DNA of 64,000 nucleotides from Microbacterium sp. EYE_78 (GCF_023149035.1 NZ_JAHXMY010000001.1:930001-994000), one strand, 5' to 3'. Counted from the first letter of the stretch, positions 1 to 8,236 are shown. Numbers and translations are program-made. The notes: generated by a model not told the origin, from the letters alone.

Positions 1-53
1 TACAGATCAGGGATGCCGGCGATCCGCGCCCCGTCGATGACGTAGTCGGCCAC
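1..53 (-). CDS. Barstar family protein, N-terminal fragment
   Basis: Only the first 17 codons are present; the rest lies beyond the window edge. Read from a GTG at 53, the peptide begins MADYVIDGARIAGIPDL. This resembles the first strand and helix of barstar-type ribonuclease inhibitors (V-I-x-G-x-x-I-x-x-x-x-D-L). It starts 5 nt after the stop of the aldo/keto reductase on the same strand, so the two may be co-transcribed. No strong ribosome binding site is visible. The call rests on a short motif, so it is tentative. Confidence 0.4.
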   Translation of the reverse strand, partial: MADYVIDGARIAGIPDL

Positions 54-58
54 CCGGG

Positions 59-994
59 TCAGGGAACCTTGTGTCCCGCGGCGGCGATGAGGGAGTACCA
101 CTCCGCGCGGGTGAGGGGGATGTCCGAGCCCGCTGCGGCATCGGCCACGCGCTGGGGATTGGTCGTCCCGAGCACGACCTGCATGTGCGCGGGATGCCGG
201 GTGATCCACGCCGTGGCGAGGGCGGTCGGCGTGACGTCGTACTTCGTCGCGAGCCGGCCGAGCAGCTCGTTGAGCTCGGGGTACTCCGGAGCGTCGAAGA
301 TCACGCCGTCGAAGAACCCCTTCTGGAAGGGCGACCAGGCCTGCAGCGTGATGCGGTTGATGCGCGAGTAGTCGACGAGTCCGCCGCCGTCGCGGGTGAT
401 GGAGTCCTCCTCGCCGATCATGTTGGCGGCGAGGCCCTGCGCGACGATCGTCGAGTGGGTGATCGACAGCTGCACCTGGTTGGCGACGATGGGCTGGGTC
501 ACGGCGGTCTTCAGCAGGTCGATCTGGCGCGGCGTGTGGTTCGAGACGCCGAAGGCGCGCACCTTGCCCGAGGACTCGAGGTGGTCGAAGGCGCGGGCGA
601 CCTCGTCGGGCTCGACGAGCGCATCGGGGCGGTGCAGTAGGAGCACGTCGATGCGGTCGGTGCCGAGGGCCTGGAGCGACTCCTCCGCCGAGGTGACGAT
701 GTGCTCGTACGAGTGGTCGAAGTGCCAATCGCCCGGCACGATGCCCGTCTTGGTCTGCAGCGTGATCTCATCGCGCTCCGCGGGAGCGAGGTTCAAAGCT
801 TCGGCGAAGCGACGTTCGCAGCCGTGCCGCGTGCTGCCGTACAGGTCGGCGTGGTCGAAGAAGTCGACGCCCGCGGAGCGGCACGCGTCGTACAGCTCGC
901 GGATCGCCTCATCGGACATCTCCTCGATCCGCATCATCCCGGCGACCACGTTGGGGACGTGGTGGTCGGTGGGCCCAAGGGGGACGAGGCGCAT
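59..994 (-). CDS. Aldo/keto reductase (YdhF-like)
   Basis: A 311-residue NADPH-dependent oxidoreductase of the aldo/keto reductase TIM-barrel fold. The tetrad is visible in order: Asp and Tyr in DHADLYG (about residues 40-46), Lys in LQTKTG (about 80), and His in LLHRPD (about 120). The C-terminal VVLGTTNPQRV cofactor-binding segment is present. The ATG at 994 is preferred over one at 1039 because ACGGAG lies 5-6 nt upstream. The substrate cannot be read from sequence; YdhF-type enzymes reduce aldehydes and ketones. It stands after the GPP34 gene on the same strand, but a gap of about 80 nt leaves room for its own promoter. Confidence 0.85.
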   Translation of the reverse strand: MRLVPLGPTDHHVPNVVAGMMRIEEMSDEAIRELYDACRSAGVDFFDHADLYGSTRHGCERRFAEALNLAPAERDEITLQTKTGIVPGDWHFDHSYEHIVTSAEESLQALGTDRIDVLLLHRPDALVEPDEVARAFDHLESSGKVRAFGVSNHTPRQIDLLKTAVTQPIVANQVQLSITHSTIVAQGLAANMIGEEDSITRDGGGLVDYSRINRITLQAWSPFQKGFFDGVIFDAPEYPELNELLGRLATKYDVTPTALATAWITRHPAHMQVVLGTTNPQRVADAAAGSDIPLTRAEWYSLIAAAGHKVP

Positions 995-1074
995 GGTGCT
1001 CCGTTCTGCGCCGATGCGGCGCGATCGAGCTTCCAGCATGACCGAACCGGATACGGGCCTGTCAACCGGGCTGG

Positions 1075-1773
1075 CTACGCGCGACCGGCCACCGCAGCGG
1101 CCACCACGACGTTGTTCACGATCGTGGCGGCGACCGTGCGTGCGACGGCCTGCGCCGCGGCATCCGCTCCCCAGTTGCCCTGCTCGAGCTCCTTCGCGCG
1201 AGTGATGACGGCGCTGTTCCAGCCGATCTCGCGGTCGAACTGCGGGAGCGTCCCGCTGCCGGACAGCAGTGCGGCCAGCGCGGCGGTGCGGGCGTCGGGC
1301 TGCGCGCCGTCGACGAGCACCGCGCGGACGCCGGCCATCAGCTCGTCGCGCCGGCCGCTCGGGCCGGGTGCGAGCGAGGTGGTGTCGATCAGGCCGAGGA
1401 GCTTCCGGGAGGTGCGGGCGATGTCGCCGCGGTCCTCGAGGCGCTCGAGGACGGGCGAGCGGAGTGCGGGCCCGACGGCGGCGAGCACGGTCTGGACGCC
1501 GCGCGGCTTGTCGGTGACGTAGTCCCAGGCGGGGCGGAGCAGCGGGTCACCGGGCGGGTGGTCGGCGACGGCGCGGATGCGGAGTGCGCCGGTGGCGCCG
1601 GCGGTGTCGGTCTCGACGTTGCCGTCGAGGCCGACCTCGGCGAGGACGGCGCCGGCGAGGACGTAGAAGAGGGTGCCTTCGCCGGCGATCGTGCCGTGGC
1701 GCGGCTGGAAGAGGAGGAGGAGCAGGTCCTCGGCGAGCGTGGGTGCGCCGGGATCGGTGTTCGTCGTCATCAT
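1075..1773 (-). CDS. GPP34 (GOLPH3/VPS74-like) family protein
   Basis: A 232-residue all-helical protein matching the bacterial GPP34 family: an N-terminal LAEDLLLLLFQP segment, a central DYVTDKPRGVQTVL, and a C-terminal hydrophobic stretch of Ala and Val. Eukaryotic GOLPH3 binds phosphatidylinositol-4-phosphate and sorts glycosyltransferases; the bacterial role is not established. I place the start at the ATG at 1773 because a -10 hexamer ends exactly 6 nt upstream, which implies a leaderless transcript. A GTG at 1788 and an ATG at 1770 are alternatives. The gene follows the merR gene and has its own MerR-type promoter. Confidence 0.85.
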   Translation of the reverse strand: MMTTNTDPGAPTLAEDLLLLLFQPRHGTIAGEGTLFYVLAGAVLAEVGLDGNVETDTAGATGALRIRAVADHPPGDPLLRPAWDYVTDKPRGVQTVLAAVGPALRSPVLERLEDRGDIARTSRKLLGLIDTTSLAPGPSGRRDELMAGVRAVLVDGAQPDARTAALAALLSGSGTLPQFDREIGWNSAVITRAKELEQGNWGADAAAQAVARTVAATIVNNVVVAAAVAGRA

Positions 1774-1779
1774 GTGCTC

Positions 1780-1810
1780 AGTCGACACCCTGTTCCCGGA
1801 ACAGGGTCAA
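1780..1810 (-). promoter_or_regulatory. MerR-type promoter/operator of the GPP34 gene
   Basis: On the minus strand, TTGACC (1810-1805) and TCGACT (1785-1780) are separated by exactly 19 bp, the overlong spacer typical of MerR-activated promoters. The spacer carries a perfect 10-bp inverted repeat with a 1-bp centre (1787-1796 and 1798-1807; arm ACCCTGTTCC). The -35 element contains the merR stop codon. The -10 ends 6 nt before the ATG at 1773. Confidence 0.75.
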
Positions 1811-2577
1811 GCGCCGGAGGCGGTCTCGTCGGGTGCGGATGCCTGCGCGGCGGCGATCTGCTCGGTCGCGAGGTGGCTCGCCAGTGCGAGCACGCGGATC
1901 TGTGCGGGGTTGTACAGCTCCTGCAGCGCCTCGACGAAGGTCTCCTGGCTCACCCGCTCGCCTCGGGGGAGATGATCGCCCGGATCGCTCAGCCACGGGT
2001 AGTCGCGCAGGCTCTGCTCGATCGAAGGTGCCAGCGCGCGTGCGAGGCGGAGCACGGTCTCGTCGCCGGCGTCCGCCGCGAGGGCGTCGATCTCGGCGCG
2101 GACCTCGGGCGGGCTCGCGTCCTCGCCGACCATCTTCCGGACGTCGGCCATCGCCTCGTCGTCGTACAGGCGGCCGAAGACGTGGATCAGTGAGCTGTCC
2201 GCATCCGAGAGCGTGTCGGCGTACGGCTCGAAGCCCGACGGGCCCGACGCGGGCGCATGCCCGTGTCGGATGGCGGCGAGGTCTGCGCGGGCGCGCTGCA
2301 GTCGTTCGATGCCGGCCTGCAGCTCGGCGTCGAGGTCGTCGAGCTCGCGCTCACCGGCGGTGCCGCCGTCGATGAGGTCGGGGACCCGCGAGAGCGGGAC
2401 GCCCAGGTCGACCAGACGCCGGATCCGCAGCAGGCGCACGAGGTCGGCCGCCGTGTACTGCTTGTAGCCGTTGTACCGCCGGTCCGGCTCGGCCATGAGG
2501 CCGAGCCGGTGGTAGTGGCGGACCGTGTTGACCGTCGTGCCGGCGAGCTCAGCCAGTTCCCGCGTGCTCCACGCCAT
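1807..2577 (-). CDS. MerR family transcriptional regulator
   Basis: A 256-residue regulator. The N-terminal 70 residues form a MerR winged helix-turn-helix (STRELAELAGTTVNTVRHYHRLGL, wing residues YNGYKQY), followed by a dimerisation helix (about 75-105). The C-terminal part of about 150 residues has no cysteines and resembles no effector domain I can name. The ATG at 2577 has GGAGGAG just upstream. It lies between the small multidrug exporter (45-nt gap) and the GPP34 gene, and MerR-type promoters sit on both sides, so it probably controls both neighbours and itself. Confidence 0.9.
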   Translation of the reverse strand: MAWSTRELAELAGTTVNTVRHYHRLGLMAEPDRRYNGYKQYTAADLVRLLRIRRLVDLGVPLSRVPDLIDGGTAGERELDDLDAELQAGIERLQRARADLAAIRHGHAPASGPSGFEPYADTLSDADSSLIHVFGRLYDDEAMADVRKMVGEDASPPEVRAEIDALAADAGDETVLRLARALAPSIEQSLRDYPWLSDPGDHLPRGERVSQETFVEALQELYNPAQIRVLALASHLATEQIAAAQASAPDETASGA

Positions 2578-2622
2578 GCGCTCCTCCTCGCCGCGTCACT
2601 GTATCCAGGGGATGCCGCGATG

Positions 2623-3204
2623 TCACCATCCGAGGACGGTGACGAGCCCTGTGGCGGCCGCGGCGACGGCACCGGTCCACAGCACGATGGCGATGATCTG
2701 CCAGAGCATGACCCAGCCCTTGCGCACGCCCGAGGCGACGAAGAACGCGGCGGTCAGCTGGGTCGGCAGGGCGAGCGGGGCGAGCAGGCTCGCTCCGGGG
2801 ACGCCGAAACGCACGAGCCAGCGGCGGAGCTTCGTCTGCCCCTTCGTGCGGCGGGTGGGCTTGTCGTCCGTGGTGGCCTGCTCGTCGACGGTCGCGACCG
2901 TCAGCGCTCCGGTCGAGGCGCCGGCGCTGGCGGGCGCGGCGGTCTGCGTCGCTGCGGCCCGCCGCGCGACGACGGATTCCCGGACGCGCGAGCCGAGCAG
3001 GACGACGAGCAGGAGCGAGAGGATGTTGCCCGTCGCGCCGGCGATCGCGGCGACGATCGGGTTGATGCCGACGATGATGCCGAGGGTCGCGGAGCCCTCG
3101 CCCTCGACGTAGGGGATGGCGCCGGCGAGGGCGACCATCAGGGGCTGGACGAGTTCGGGAAGGCCGGCGACGACATCCTGGAGGCCTTCGTAGGGGCTGG
3201 ACAT
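2623..3204 (-). CDS. Small multidrug exporter family protein (PF06695-like)
   Basis: A 193-residue membrane protein with hydrophobic segments near residues 15-35, 45-75, 140-160 and 165-190, and a charged cytoplasmic linker (about 80-130) ending in RRTKGQTKLRRWLVRFG. The layout fits the Sm_multidrug_ex family; the transport function is inferred from the family only. The ATG at 3204 is the sole good start. It is the first gene of a set with merR and GPP34 and is preceded by a MerR-type promoter at 3241-3271. Confidence 0.75.
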   Translation of the reverse strand: MSSPYEGLQDVVAGLPELVQPLMVALAGAIPYVEGEGSATLGIIVGINPIVAAIAGATGNILSLLLVVLLGSRVRESVVARRAAATQTAAPASAGASTGALTVATVDEQATTDDKPTRRTKGQTKLRRWLVRFGVPGASLLAPLALPTQLTAAFFVASGVRKGWVMLWQIIAIVLWTGAVAAAATGLVTVLGW

Positions 3205-3205
3205 G

Positions 3206-3240
3206 GGGTGCTCACGCTCCGTTTCGATGGGTGAGCACCC
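3206..3240. repeat. 10-bp perfect inverted repeat before the exporter gene
   Basis: GGGTGCTCAC (3206-3215) and GTGAGCACCC (3231-3240) are perfect inverted copies with a 15-nt loop. The repeat fills the gap between the -10 of the MerR-type promoter and the exporter start codon at 3204. It could be a second operator or a translation-blocking hairpin. Confidence 0.7.
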
Positions 3241-3271
3241 ATCACAGACCGTGTTCTCACCACAGGGTCAA
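3241..3271 (-). promoter_or_regulatory. MerR-type promoter/operator of the exporter-merR set
   Basis: On the minus strand, TTGACC (3271-3266) and TGTGAT (3246-3241) are 19 bp apart. The spacer begins CTGT and has AACA.GGT near its end, matching 13 of 19 positions of the spacer upstream of GPP34, though its dyad is imperfect. As at the other promoter, the stop codon of the upstream gene lies inside the -35 hexamer. Confidence 0.7.
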
Positions 3272-4050
3272 GCGGTCGTGTCAGCCGTGTCGGCGGCGGT
3301 CGTGTCGAGCATCCTCCGGGCGAGCAGCGTCGAGCCTGCGACGGCTGCGGGCATGGCGACGACGGCGCCGAGCGGGATGAGGAAGCAGAGCTGCGTGGCC
3401 ACGCCGAACCCCAGCACCCGCGCGCGGTGTCCGCGTCGCACGCGGCGGCGGGCGCCGGCATCCAGCCGCCGCGCGGTCAGCGCGCGCGAGGTGAGCTCGT
3501 CGGCGAGCAGCCAGCCCGTGAGGAACGCGGCCGTCACGGCACCCAGGACGCCGCCGACGGCGGGGATCAGTCCGACCAGGCCGGCGACGATCGCGGCGAG
3601 GAGGCCGCGGAGGATGAGGCTGACGCTGTCACCCACCGAACGCCAGAAGCCGTACTCCGACTCGGGTGCGGGGTCGCCCAGGTCGGTCTCGACGGCCCGC
3701 CAGATGCGCTCGTAGAACGGGTCGCCGACGAGCAGGGTGAGCGCGGTGAACGAGACGACTGCGAGGACGACGGCGCCGCCGAGGATCGCCGCGCCGATGC
3801 CGAACCGCACGAGATCGGCGCCGAGCGGCGCCCAGGTGTCGGCGAATCCGGTGAGCCCGTCGACGAGGTCGCGGAGCAACACGGCCAGCGTGATGAGGCC
3901 CGCCAGCAGCACCAGTCCGACGATCGCGGCGGGGATGATCCCGAGCGCCATCGCCCTCGGCAGTCTGCCCCAGTATCCGAAGCCCCGGAGGAGGTCGCCG
4001 ACGCCCGAGAAGAACGAGCGGATGCGGCCGGACGGAACGGAGGCGGTCAT
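3268..4050 (-). CDS. EI24 domain-containing (CysZ-like) membrane protein
   Basis: A 260-residue integral membrane protein. Hydrophobic segments lie near residues 28-55, 75-105, 155-195 and 215-245, with the family-typical loop containing DPFYERIWRAVE between the second and third. It matches EI24/CysZ-like proteins of unknown function in actinobacteria; CysZ of E. coli conducts sulfate, but that role should not be transferred here. ATG 4050 has GAGAGG about 9 nt upstream; ATG 4059 is an alternative. It is divergent from the APC permease. Confidence 0.8.
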   Translation of the reverse strand: MTASVPSGRIRSFFSGVGDLLRGFGYWGRLPRAMALGIIPAAIVGLVLLAGLITLAVLLRDLVDGLTGFADTWAPLGADLVRFGIGAAILGGAVVLAVVSFTALTLLVGDPFYERIWRAVETDLGDPAPESEYGFWRSVGDSVSLILRGLLAAIVAGLVGLIPAVGGVLGAVTAAFLTGWLLADELTSRALTARRLDAGARRRVRRGHRARVLGFGVATQLCFLIPLGAVVAMPAAVAGSTLLARRMLDTTAADTADTTA

Positions 4051-4173
4051 GCCGTCCATCCTCTCCTGCCGAGTCGTCTGACCGCCGGCATCCGCCCTAC
4101 ACCGCTTCGCCCCGTTCGAGAAGCGGCACCGTCGGGGGTTGCACGATCCATATCGACCCGCTGAAGTGGTGCG

Positions 4174-5538
4174 ATGGCACACGACACGACGGCGGCCCCC
4201 GCCGAGAACCAGACCGGCCTGAAGCGGGCAGTCGGCACCTGGTTGCTGTTCGCCTTCATCGTGGGTGACACCCTCGGCGCCGGCATCTACACACTGGTCG
4301 GCACGATGGCGACCGACGTCGGCGGGGTCATCTGGCTGCCGCTGCTCATCGCCCTGGTCGTCGCTCTGCTCACCGCGGGCACGTACGCGGAGCTCATCAC
4401 GAAATACCCGCACGCGGGCGGTGCCGCGAGGTACGTCGACAAGGCGTTCGGGATCCCGTTCCTGTCGTTCATCGTCGGGTTCCTCATGATGGCCTCGGGC
4501 ATCACGACGGCCGCGGCGCTCGCCAACGCGTTCGCGGGCGACTACTTCGCGTCGCTCATCGACATCCCGCCGGTGCCCGTCGCGATCGCCTTCATCGCGA
4601 TCCTCACCCTCATCAACCTCCGCGGCGTCAAGGAGTCCCTTGCGACCAACATGGTCGCGTCGATGATCGAGGTCACCGGACTCGTCATCGTCATCGTCGT
4701 CGCGGCCGTCGTCTTCGGCAGCGGCGGCGGCGAGCCGTCGCGCATCTTCGAGTTCGCGCCCGATGTGCCCCCGCTCGAGGGCGCCTTCGCGGCATCCATC
4801 GTCGCGTTCTTCTCCTTCCTCGGCTTCGAGGCGGCGGCGAACATGGCCGAAGAGGTGAAGAACCCGTCGCGCGCGTACCCGCGGGCGCTGTTCGGCGCGA
4901 TCCTGACGGCCGCCGTCGTGTACCTGCTCATCGCCCTCGGCGCCGTGATCGTGGTGGAGCCGACGACGCTCGCCGACTCGACGGGTCCGCTGCTCGAGGT
5001 CATCACCGCGAGTGGGCTCGCGGTGCCCGGATGGCTGTTCGCCCTCATCGCGCTCGTCGCGATCGCGAACGGGGCCTTGCTGTTCATGGTGATGGCCAGC
5101 CGCGTCGGCTACGGGCTGGCCGAGTCGGGGCTGCTGCCGCACGCCTTCGGCAAGGTGCTGCCGAAGCGCCGCACCCCTTGGGTCTCGATCGTCGTCGTCG
5201 CCGGCGCGACCATGCTGCTGACGGTCGTCGGTGACATCTCGACGCTCGCCAACACGACGGTGCTCCTGCTGCTGCTGGTGTTCCTGACCGCGAATGTCAG
5301 CGTCCTGGTGCTGAAGAAGGACAAGGTCGACCACAAGCACTTCTCGGTGCCGCGCATCGTCCCGATCCTGGCGATCATCGCGAGCATCGTCCTGCTCACG
5401 CAGCAGGACTGGCCGGTCTGGGCGGCCACCGGGGGATACATCGTCGTCGGGTCGGTCCTCTTCTTCGTCGCCCGCTTCGGACGCCGGCGCGGCGACCGCA
5501 AGATCGCCGAGCGGACGGGCGCCATCGACACCGTGTGA
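4174..5538 (+). CDS. APC family amino acid permease
   Basis: A 454-residue permease with about 12 transmembrane segments. The first helix carries the substrate-binding GDTLGAGIY motif of the amino acid-polyamine-organocation superfamily, and the loop after helix 2 carries Y-P-x-A-G-G-A-A-R-Y. Length is normal. It is a secondary transporter of the cytoplasmic membrane, probably for an amino acid or amine; the substrate is not predictable. It is monocistronic, and the 123-bp divergent region holds no clear operator. Confidence 0.9.
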   Translation: MAHDTTAAPAENQTGLKRAVGTWLLFAFIVGDTLGAGIYTLVGTMATDVGGVIWLPLLIALVVALLTAGTYAELITKYPHAGGAARYVDKAFGIPFLSFIVGFLMMASGITTAAALANAFAGDYFASLIDIPPVPVAIAFIAILTLINLRGVKESLATNMVASMIEVTGLVIVIVVAAVVFGSGGGEPSRIFEFAPDVPPLEGAFAASIVAFFSFLGFEAAANMAEEVKNPSRAYPRALFGAILTAAVVYLLIALGAVIVVEPTTLADSTGPLLEVITASGLAVPGWLFALIALVAIANGALLFMVMASRVGYGLAESGLLPHAFGKVLPKRRTPWVSIVVVAGATMLLTVVGDISTLANTTVLLLLLVFLTANVSVLVLKKDKVDHKHFSVPRIVPILAIIASIVLLTQQDWPVWAATGGYIVVGSVLFFVARFGRRRGDRKIAERTGAIDTV

Positions 5539-5635
5539 GCGCGGTCGAGAAGTGATGGAGGACGAGCACGAGCACTGACCGTGCCCCCCGCAAGGGGTCG
5601 CCGGGGTGCCGGGCCTCGCCCCTAGGCTGGCTCGC

Positions 5636-6886
5636 ATGAGCGACGCTGCAGGAGAGAACTGGTCTCGCAACATCCGCTATTCGGCCGATCGGATCGTCGC
5701 GCCGCGGACTCTCGACGAGCTGCGGGACGTGGTCGCGGCATCCGACTCTGTGAAGGCCCTCGGGTCGCGACACTCGTTCACGCGCATCGCCGACACCACC
5801 GGCACGCTCGTCTCGACCGCTGAGCTCGACGTCCCGGTGCAGGTGGATGCCGGGCGTCGGCGCGTCCGCGTCGGGGGCGGCGTGCGCTACGGGGAGCTGG
5901 CGCAGGCGCTCGAGAAGCAGGGGTGGGCGCTGGCGAACCTCGCGTCGCTGCCGCACATCTCCGTCGCGGGTGCGGTCAGCACCGGCACGCACGGGTCGGG
6001 TGTGGCGAACCGTTCGCTCGCCGCGGCGGTCACCGGGCTCGATCTGGTGACCTCGACGGGTGAGCTGGTCCGCTTCACGGAGCAGGACGACACGCTCGCG
6101 GGTGCCGTCGTCGGCCTCGGCGCGCTCGGCGTGGTCGCGAGCGTCGAGCTGGCGATCGAGCCGAGCTATGAGATCGAGCAGACCGTCTACGACGACGTCC
6201 CGCTCGAGGCGGTGCGGAAGTCGTTCGACGTCATCGCCGGATCGGCCTACAGCGTCTCGTTCTTCACGACGTTCCAGCAGGACGCGTACGTCGATCAGGT
6301 GTGGCGCAAGCAGCGAACGGATGCTCCGCCGCTGCCGATCCCGGCGGCGCTGCGCGATCGCGAGGCAAGCGGCCCCCGGCATCCGCTTCCCGGGGTGTCT
6401 GCGGCGGCCTGCACCGTGCAAAGAGGTGAGGCGGGCGCGTGGCTGGACCGCTTGCCGCACTTCCGCCTCGAGTTCACGCCGTCGAACGGGGAGGAGCTGC
6501 AGTCGGAGTTCCTGCTGCCGATCGAGGATGCGGCGGACGCCTTCGACGCGATCCGGGCGCTGTCGCCGAAGCTGGCTCCCGTGTTGCAGGTGTGCGAGAT
6601 CCGCACGGTCGCGGGCGATGACCTGTGGCTGTCGCCGAGTTCTGGGCGCGATTCGGTGGCTTTCCACTTCACCTGGCGGTCGGACGAGGAGGGTGTCGCC
6701 GCCGCGCTGCCGGCGCTGGAGGGCGCGCTCGCCGAATTCGGGGCGCGGCCGCACTGGGGCAAGGTGTTCACCCCGCGCGATCCCGCGGAGCTGTACCCGC
6801 GCTGGGCGGACTTCGTGACGCTGCAGCGGGAACTCGACCCCCGCGGCGCGTTCGTCAACGAGTATCTGCGGGCGCTGGGTCTGTGA
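5636..6886 (+). CDS. FAD-linked alditol (xylitol) oxidase
   Basis: A 416-residue flavoprotein of the vanillyl-alcohol oxidase/alditol oxidase group. GSRHSF (about 40-45) corresponds to the GSGHSF of Streptomyces AldO, where the His carries covalent FAD. SLPHISVAGAVSTGTHGSG (about 105-123) is the FAD-binding core, and the C-terminal HWGKVFTP and NEYLRALGL match the D-arabinono-1,4-lactone oxidase domain. It should oxidise sugar alcohols to aldoses with O2, giving H2O2. TAGGCT ends 7 nt before the ATG at 5636, supporting a leaderless start there. Confidence 0.88.
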   Translation: MSDAAGENWSRNIRYSADRIVAPRTLDELRDVVAASDSVKALGSRHSFTRIADTTGTLVSTAELDVPVQVDAGRRRVRVGGGVRYGELAQALEKQGWALANLASLPHISVAGAVSTGTHGSGVANRSLAAAVTGLDLVTSTGELVRFTEQDDTLAGAVVGLGALGVVASVELAIEPSYEIEQTVYDDVPLEAVRKSFDVIAGSAYSVSFFTTFQQDAYVDQVWRKQRTDAPPLPIPAALRDREASGPRHPLPGVSAAACTVQRGEAGAWLDRLPHFRLEFTPSNGEELQSEFLLPIEDAADAFDAIRALSPKLAPVLQVCEIRTVAGDDLWLSPSSGRDSVAFHFTWRSDEEGVAAALPALEGALAEFGARPHWGKVFTPRDPAELYPRWADFVTLQRELDPRGAFVNEYLRALGL

Positions 6887-6898
6887 GCGTGTGAGTCC

Positions 6899-7465
6899 AT
6901 GGCGCTCGCGCGACGGGCGGGGGTGGCCGCGGGCCTCTGTGCGGCGGTCGTCCTTCTCGGCGGATGCACGCAGGGCGTGTCGGGGAGCCGAGCATTCATC
7001 TACGAGTCGCTCGACGAGCTGGTGGGCAGTTCGGATCTGATCATCGAGGCGACCGTCGGTGGGACATCGCGTCCCGGCGGTGGGGACGACCCGACCGGCG
7101 TCGTCGCGGACGTCGTCACGCAGTACCTCCCCGAGAATCTCGGCACGGCGCCCGTGGATGACGCGCACCCTTCGGACCCGTTGGGCCCGCTCACGACGTC
7201 GACGGTGGAGGTCCTGCAGTATGGCGCGGGGTCACCAGGTCAGCCCCCCAGGCTCGAGGACGGCGAGACGTACCTGCTGTTCCTGAACCGGTCGATGCTG
7301 TGAGGGGACCTCGCGGATGCCTTCTTCGTCACGGGCGCGGTGGCCGGGATTTGCACGGCGGGGCCGGGCGGGGTGTTCGAGCGAGTGAGCACGGAAGATC
7401 CCGGGCTGCCGGCTGAGATCTACGCGGCCGACCTCTCCGCTTGGCGGAGCGTCGCGCCGGGGTGA
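6899..7465 (+). pseudogene. Lipoprotein gene interrupted by an in-frame TGA
   Basis: The reading frame encodes a lipoprotein: signal peptide with lipobox LLGGC (Cys23), then a domain ending in GETYLLFLNRSML. A TGA at 7301-7303 stops it at 134 residues. The same frame continues without a shift as GDLADAFFVTGAVAGI and runs to a TGA at 7463-7465, 53 further codons with protein-like composition. Many actinobacterial lipoproteins carry an uninterrupted LLFL-x-P-S-x-L-x-GDL-x-x-x-F-x-VTG stretch, so I read this as a nonsense mutation. A truncated but functional protein or a sequencing error is possible. Confidence 0.65.
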
Positions 7466-7850
7466 CCGACAGTCGCCGGATGCCGCCGCGCGGGTGCGAC
7501 GGCATCGGGAAGGGAGTGCGGCTCGGTGGCGCAGCCGGGCTCGTATGGAGCTGCCGCGACCGTCATCGTCAGAACGGTGTGAAGCCGTCCCGGAACGGCC
7601 GGTTTCCACACCCTGGAGATGAGACTTCCCTCACCCGGGGGGGGCGGCAGAGGTCACCGAATGCGGAGGAGCGCGCCGGATTCGGACCAGGACGGCCCCC
7701 CGCATCCGAATCCGGCGACATTCTCCGAATCCGACGCACGGCGCCCGGCACGCGAGGACCCACGCCCCGCGCACGGCGTCCGGCTTCGGCACATGGGCTG
7801 AAACCCGACCCGCCCGACCCCCCATCCCACACCTCACGTGCGGCGGAGCA
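7466..7850. other. Gene-free region with a hairpin and a 76-bp repeat
   Basis: No credible gene. It holds an imperfect hairpin (GGTGTG 7576-7581, CACACC 7607-7612) that may end transcription of the lipoprotein gene, and a palindromic repeat copy at 7658-7733. Confidence 0.5.
7658..7733. repeat. 76-bp palindromic repeat, family A copy 1
   Basis: An imperfect palindrome running from CCGAATGCGG to CTCCGAATCCG with a TCCGAATCCG core. It aligns over its full length to the element at 55556-55631, which is also 76 bp. This copy is intergenic and its arms have diverged. Confidence 0.6.
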
Positions 7851-8096
7851 TCACGACCCGTCGGTCTCCACCTCGCCGCTCGCGATGGCGTCGGCGTACT
7901 TGCGCAGGTCGGGGCCGGGCTCCCAGTCGATGAACTTGTCCTTCAGCCTGCTCGTGAGTTCGGCGAACGCCTCGTCGGAGGTCATCTCGTTTCCCGAGCC
8001 GGCCAGTTCGACGACGGCGTCGCGGAGCACCCGGTCGGCGTCGTCGAGGATCTTCGTGCGTGCTTCGTCGTTCCAGCGGATCTCTGAGCTCTTCAT
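7851..8096 (-). CDS. Small hypothetical protein
   Basis: An 81-residue acidic soluble protein with predicted helices (DEARTKILDDADRVLRDAVVELA, then DEAFAELTSRLKDKF). I do not recognise a family. The start is supported by TAGCGT ending 6 nt before the ATG at 8096 on the minus strand (leaderless pattern). It is divergent from the SDR gene at 8376. Confidence 0.6.
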   Translation of the reverse strand: MKSSEIRWNDEARTKILDDADRVLRDAVVELAGSGNEMTSDEAFAELTSRLKDKFIDWEPGPDLRKYADAIASGEVETDGS

Positions 8097-8164
8097 GCCG
8101 GGACGCTAACCGCGGGCCCGCCCGGCGGTCCTGGGCTTGCGCTCCGCCCCGCGATGCGCTTGCG

Positions 8165-8236
8165 TCCCGACCCGCAACGACGCGCGATCAGCCCCGACCC
8201 GCAACGACGCGCGATCAGTCCCGACCCGCACCGACC
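8165..8236. repeat. 27-bp tandem repeat, about 2.7 copies
   Basis: Units at 8165-8191 and 8192-8218 differ at one base, and a third partial unit runs to about 8236. The unit core is CCCGACCCGCAACGACGCGC. It lies in the divergent intergenic region between the small hypothetical gene and the SDR gene. Confidence 0.85.

Noticed and set aside
3268..5673. Long minus-strand open frame across the APC permease and into the EI24 gene
   Set aside because: Only the part from 4050 down codes for EI24. The upstream part is the low-complexity Arg/Asp/Gly-rich antisense of the permease, as expected in high-GC DNA.
7301..7303. TGA as selenocysteine or programmed read-through
   Set aside because: No SECIS-like hairpin or selenoprotein family fits, and the homologous position in the family is an ordinary residue; a nonsense mutation is simpler.
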